A DNA stretch of 8,409 nucleotides from JAAZLA01 sp964560975 (GTDB taxonomy: Bacteria > Spirochaetota > Spirochaetia > Treponematales > Treponemataceae): positions 1 to 8,409 of the forward strand of contig CAZLNE010000095.1 in NCBI GenBank assembly GCA_964560975.1, in the 5' to 3' direction. The notes under the pieces are model-generated. The model saw only the letters and a program-made list of their open reading frames with translations, had not been told where the DNA came from and made no database searches. Both the position numbers and the translations under genes were made by a program. Position 1 is the first letter of the stretch; every line of letters starts with the position of its first letter. Positions 7,198 to 8,409 of the stretch are shown here, piece after piece.

Positions 7198-7755
7198 CTA
7201 AATTTTTTCAACCTGTAAAAGATCAACTTCAACCGGTGTAGCCCGGCCGAATATTCCGACCATAACACGAAGTTTGCTTTTTTCCAGATTTACATCTTCA
7301 ATAGTTCCAGTAAATGATGCAAAAGGTCCATCAACAACCTTAACCTGCTCGCCTACCGCAAAACTCTGTTTCATACGCGGAGCTTTTTCACCCTTTATCT
7401 CTCCAGCTTTTTGGAGAAGAGCTTTTGCTTCATCAGCAGAGATCGGACGCGGCCTCTCGTTGCTGTTTGTACCAACAAAGCCTGTTACACCCTGAATACG
7501 ACGAATAACAGAACAAGTACTCTTCCAGCCTAAATCAGGAAGATCAAGCTCGATCATAATATATCCGGGTAGAAATTTCTTTGTAACAAACTTTTTCTTA
7601 CCGTCTTTTACCTCAACAACATCTTCTACCGGAACTTTTATATCCAGTACAACAGTTGATGAAAGCTCACTGTTTTCGATAAGAGAACGTATTGTTTTTT
7701 CGATTTTTCCTTCATACCCAGAATATGTATGAAGAATATACCAGCCTTTTGCCAT
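7198..7755 (-). CDS. nusG: Transcription elongation/antitermination factor NusG
   Basis: NusG binds the RNA polymerase clamp, affects pausing and Rho action, and links polymerase to the ribosome. The 185-residue protein has the NGN domain at about 1-110, with the opening WYILHTYSGYEGKIEKTI at 5-22, FLPGYIMIEL at 61-70 and GVTGFVG at 89-95. The KOW domain follows at about 131-185, with FAVGEQVKVVDGPFASFTG and a conserved ending. No insertion domain is present between them, and the length is typical. The ATG at 7755 is 8 bp after the secE stop. Its ribosome binding site is only a weak AGG overlapping the secE stop codon, so translation may depend on ribosomes finishing secE. Confidence 0.97.
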   Translation of the reverse strand: MAKGWYILHTYSGYEGKIEKTIRSLIENSELSSTVVLDIKVPVEDVVEVKDGKKKFVTKKFLPGYIMIELDLPDLGWKSTCSVIRRIQGVTGFVGTNSNERPRPISADEAKALLQKAGEIKGEKAPRMKQSFAVGEQVKVVDGPFASFTGTIEDVNLEKSKLRVMVGIFGRATPVEVDLLQVEKI

Positions 7756-7763
7756 TAGTACGC

Positions 7764-7943
7764 CTAAAAAATAAGATTCATGCCGGTTACAAAAAGTAGG
7801 TCCAGCAATCCAAGTATTACAGCAATAATAAGAGTAGAAATTAATACTACTTTTACCGAAGATATTACATCGTCTCTACCAGGCCATACAACTTTCTTAA
7901 GCTCAGCAACAGACTCTTTAAAAAACTGGACGATTTTTCCCAT
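7764..7943 (-). CDS. secE: Preprotein translocase subunit SecE
   Basis: SecE is the small clamp-like subunit of the SecYEG channel in the cytoplasmic membrane. The gene encodes 59 residues, the short single-span form typical of most bacteria rather than the three-span E. coli form. The amphipathic surface helix and conserved SVAELKKVVWPGRDDV lie at 11-26, and one hydrophobic membrane span covers roughly 29-53 (VLISTLIIAVILGLLDLLF). The ATG at 7943 has GGGAG 6 bases upstream. It sits between tRNA-Trp and nusG; the secE-nusG pairing is among the most conserved in bacteria. Identification is secure despite the small size. Confidence 0.95.
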   Translation of the reverse strand: MGKIVQFFKESVAELKKVVWPGRDDVISSVKVVLISTLIIAVILGLLDLLFVTGMNLIF

Positions 7944-7966
7944 CTCAGTCTCCCATATTTAAGATA

Positions 7967-8039
7967 CAGGCCAGGAAGGACTCGAACCCTCAACATTCGG
8001 TTTTGGAGACCGACGCTCTACCATTAGAGCTACTGACCT
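7967..8039 (-). tRNA. tRNA-Trp (anticodon CCA)
   Basis: A complete 73-base cloverleaf folds on the minus strand: acceptor AGGTCAG with CTGGCCT (one G-T pair), D arm GCTC/GAGC, anticodon stem TCGGT/ACCGA with loop CTCCAAA giving anticodon CCA, a 5-base variable loop, and a T arm with loop TTCGAGT. The discriminator base is G. The 3' CCA is not encoded (TATC follows), so it must be added after transcription. It lies 23 bp before secE and is probably cut out of a shared transcript. Confidence 0.97.
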
Positions 8040-8100
8040 ATGAACGAAGCTTAACTCCGCCTCTAATGAAGCAGCCGCTAAGCGACTTCACTTAATATAT

Positions 8101-8115
8101 AAAAGCCCGAAGGCT
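8101..8115 (-). terminator. Short UUCG hairpin with U run after rpmG (weak terminator candidate)
   Basis: In the transcribed direction AGCC-TTCG-GGCT is followed by TTT and then ATATATT. The C(UUCG)G loop is unusually stable, but the stem is only 4 bp. It begins 10 bases after the rpmG stop, where a terminator or attenuator would lie. Partial readthrough into tRNA-Trp and secE seems likely, since I see no good promoter between them. Confidence 0.4.
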
Positions 8116-8125
8116 GATATAAACC

Positions 8126-8299
8126 TTATTTTGCTTTTGTTTCTTTATGCAGTGTATGTTTGCGGTCAAAAGGACAATACTTATTTAATTCAAGTTTTCC
8201 CTGAATATTCTTTCTGTTTTTATAAGTAGTATAGTTCTTTCTCTTGCATTCACTGCACTGAAGGGCAATAATTTCTACCGCTGTTTTTTTTGAAGCCAT
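8126..8299 (-). CDS. rpmG: Ribosomal protein L33 (bL33)
   Basis: L33 is a small protein of the large ribosomal subunit near the tRNA exit site. The 57-residue product has the family pattern: a CSEC knuckle at 15-18, YTTYKNRKNIQGKLELNKY at 23-41 and CPFDRKHTLHKE at 42-53. Zinc-binding L33 proteins carry two CxxC pairs; here the second pair reads C42-P-F-D45, so one of four cysteines is replaced by Asp and zinc binding is uncertain. The ATG at 8299 has AAGGAG 7 bases upstream, which is why a 7-residue longer version starting at 8320 is rejected. It lies between two tRNA genes, tRNA-Thr upstream and tRNA-Trp downstream. Confidence 0.95.
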   Translation of the reverse strand: MASKKTAVEIIALQCSECKRKNYTTYKNRKNIQGKLELNKYCPFDRKHTLHKETKAK

Positions 8300-8306
8300 A
8301 TATTTA

Positions 8307-8312
8307 CTCCTT
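8307..8312 (-). promoter_or_regulatory. Ribosome binding site of rpmG that decides its start
   Basis: AAGGAG lies 7 bases before the ATG at 8299 and inside the coding sequence of the longer possible reading frame from 8320. This fixes the start of L33 at MASKKTAVE, matching the expected length of the family. Confidence 0.85.
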
Positions 8313-8356
8313 ACGACCAAGACTTACAATATCATCTGTTTTTTTAAGCACGGCAG

Positions 8357-8409
8357 AGCCTCCGAGCGGGATCGAACCGCTGACCTCAACCTTACCATGG
8401 TTGCGCTCT
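8357..8409 (-). tRNA. tRNA-Thr (anticodon GGT), 5' part cut by window edge
   Basis: The 3' 53 bases of a tRNA are present on the minus strand: the D-stem 3' strand GAGC, anticodon stem CAACC/GGTTG with loop ATGGTAA giving anticodon GGT, variable loop AGGTC, T stem AGCGG/CCGCT with loop TTCGATC, acceptor 3' strand CGGAGGC and discriminator T. CCA is not encoded. About 20 bases of the 5' end lie beyond the window. It is 57 bp upstream of rpmG, probably in the same transcript. Confidence 0.93.

Noticed and set aside
7780..7962. Plus-strand open frame opposite secE
   Set aside because: It is antisense to secE, whose 59-residue protein is clearly recognisable on the minus strand.
1..8409. Mobile element, CRISPR, toxin-antitoxin or other accessory system
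   Set aside because: The window is fully explained by conserved ribosomal, transcription, secretion and tRNA genes in a known order; no direct repeats, transposase or unfamiliar gene is present.

Overview
This window is a core housekeeping locus of a spirochaete, most probably a Treponema-type organism. Every gene is on the minus strand, so transcription runs from high to low coordinates. The evidence for the lineage is the gene order (tRNA-Thr, rpmG, tRNA-Trp, secE, nusG, rplK, rplA, rplJ, rplL, rpoB, rpoC), which matches the Treponema order as I remember it. The protein sequences also look treponemal, and RpoB has Asn at the position equivalent to E. coli Ser531, a known spirochaete trait. 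I could not run a similarity search, so species or genus assignment is an inference.

Layout in transcription order: a tRNA-Thr(GGT) cut by the right edge (8357-8409); rpmG for ribosomal protein L33 (8126-8299); a short UUCG hairpin with a U run (about 8101-8115); tRNA-Trp(CCA) (7967-8039); secE (7764-7943); nusG (7198-7755); a 148-bp leader with a hairpin; rplK, rplA and rplJ packed with 1-2 bp gaps (7049 down to 5418); a 98-bp spacer with hairpins; rplL (4942-5319); a 188-bp spacer with three inverted repeats and a possible promoter; rpoB (1233-4750); and the first 405 codons of rpoC (1-1216), running off the left edge. No stretch over 300 bases lacks a gene.

The genes serve gene expression as a unit. 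L11 and L1 form mobile parts of the large ribosomal subunit, and L10 with L7/L12 forms the stalk that recruits translation factors. NusG links RNA polymerase to its partners, SecE is part of the membrane protein channel, and RpoB and RpoC are the two catalytic subunits of RNA polymerase. The spacers around rplL are where one expects output to be tuned, because L7/L12 is needed in several copies per ribosome while polymerase is needed far less.

The most practical point is a run of 10 Ns (3257-3266) inside the rifampicin-resistance region of rpoB. It breaks the reading frame on paper. The two flanks fit together exactly if the Ns and one duplicated G are removed, giving a normal 1168-residue protein, so this looks like a scaffolding artefact rather than a broken gene. 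I found no undescribed system, mobile element, CRISPR array or defence gene here.
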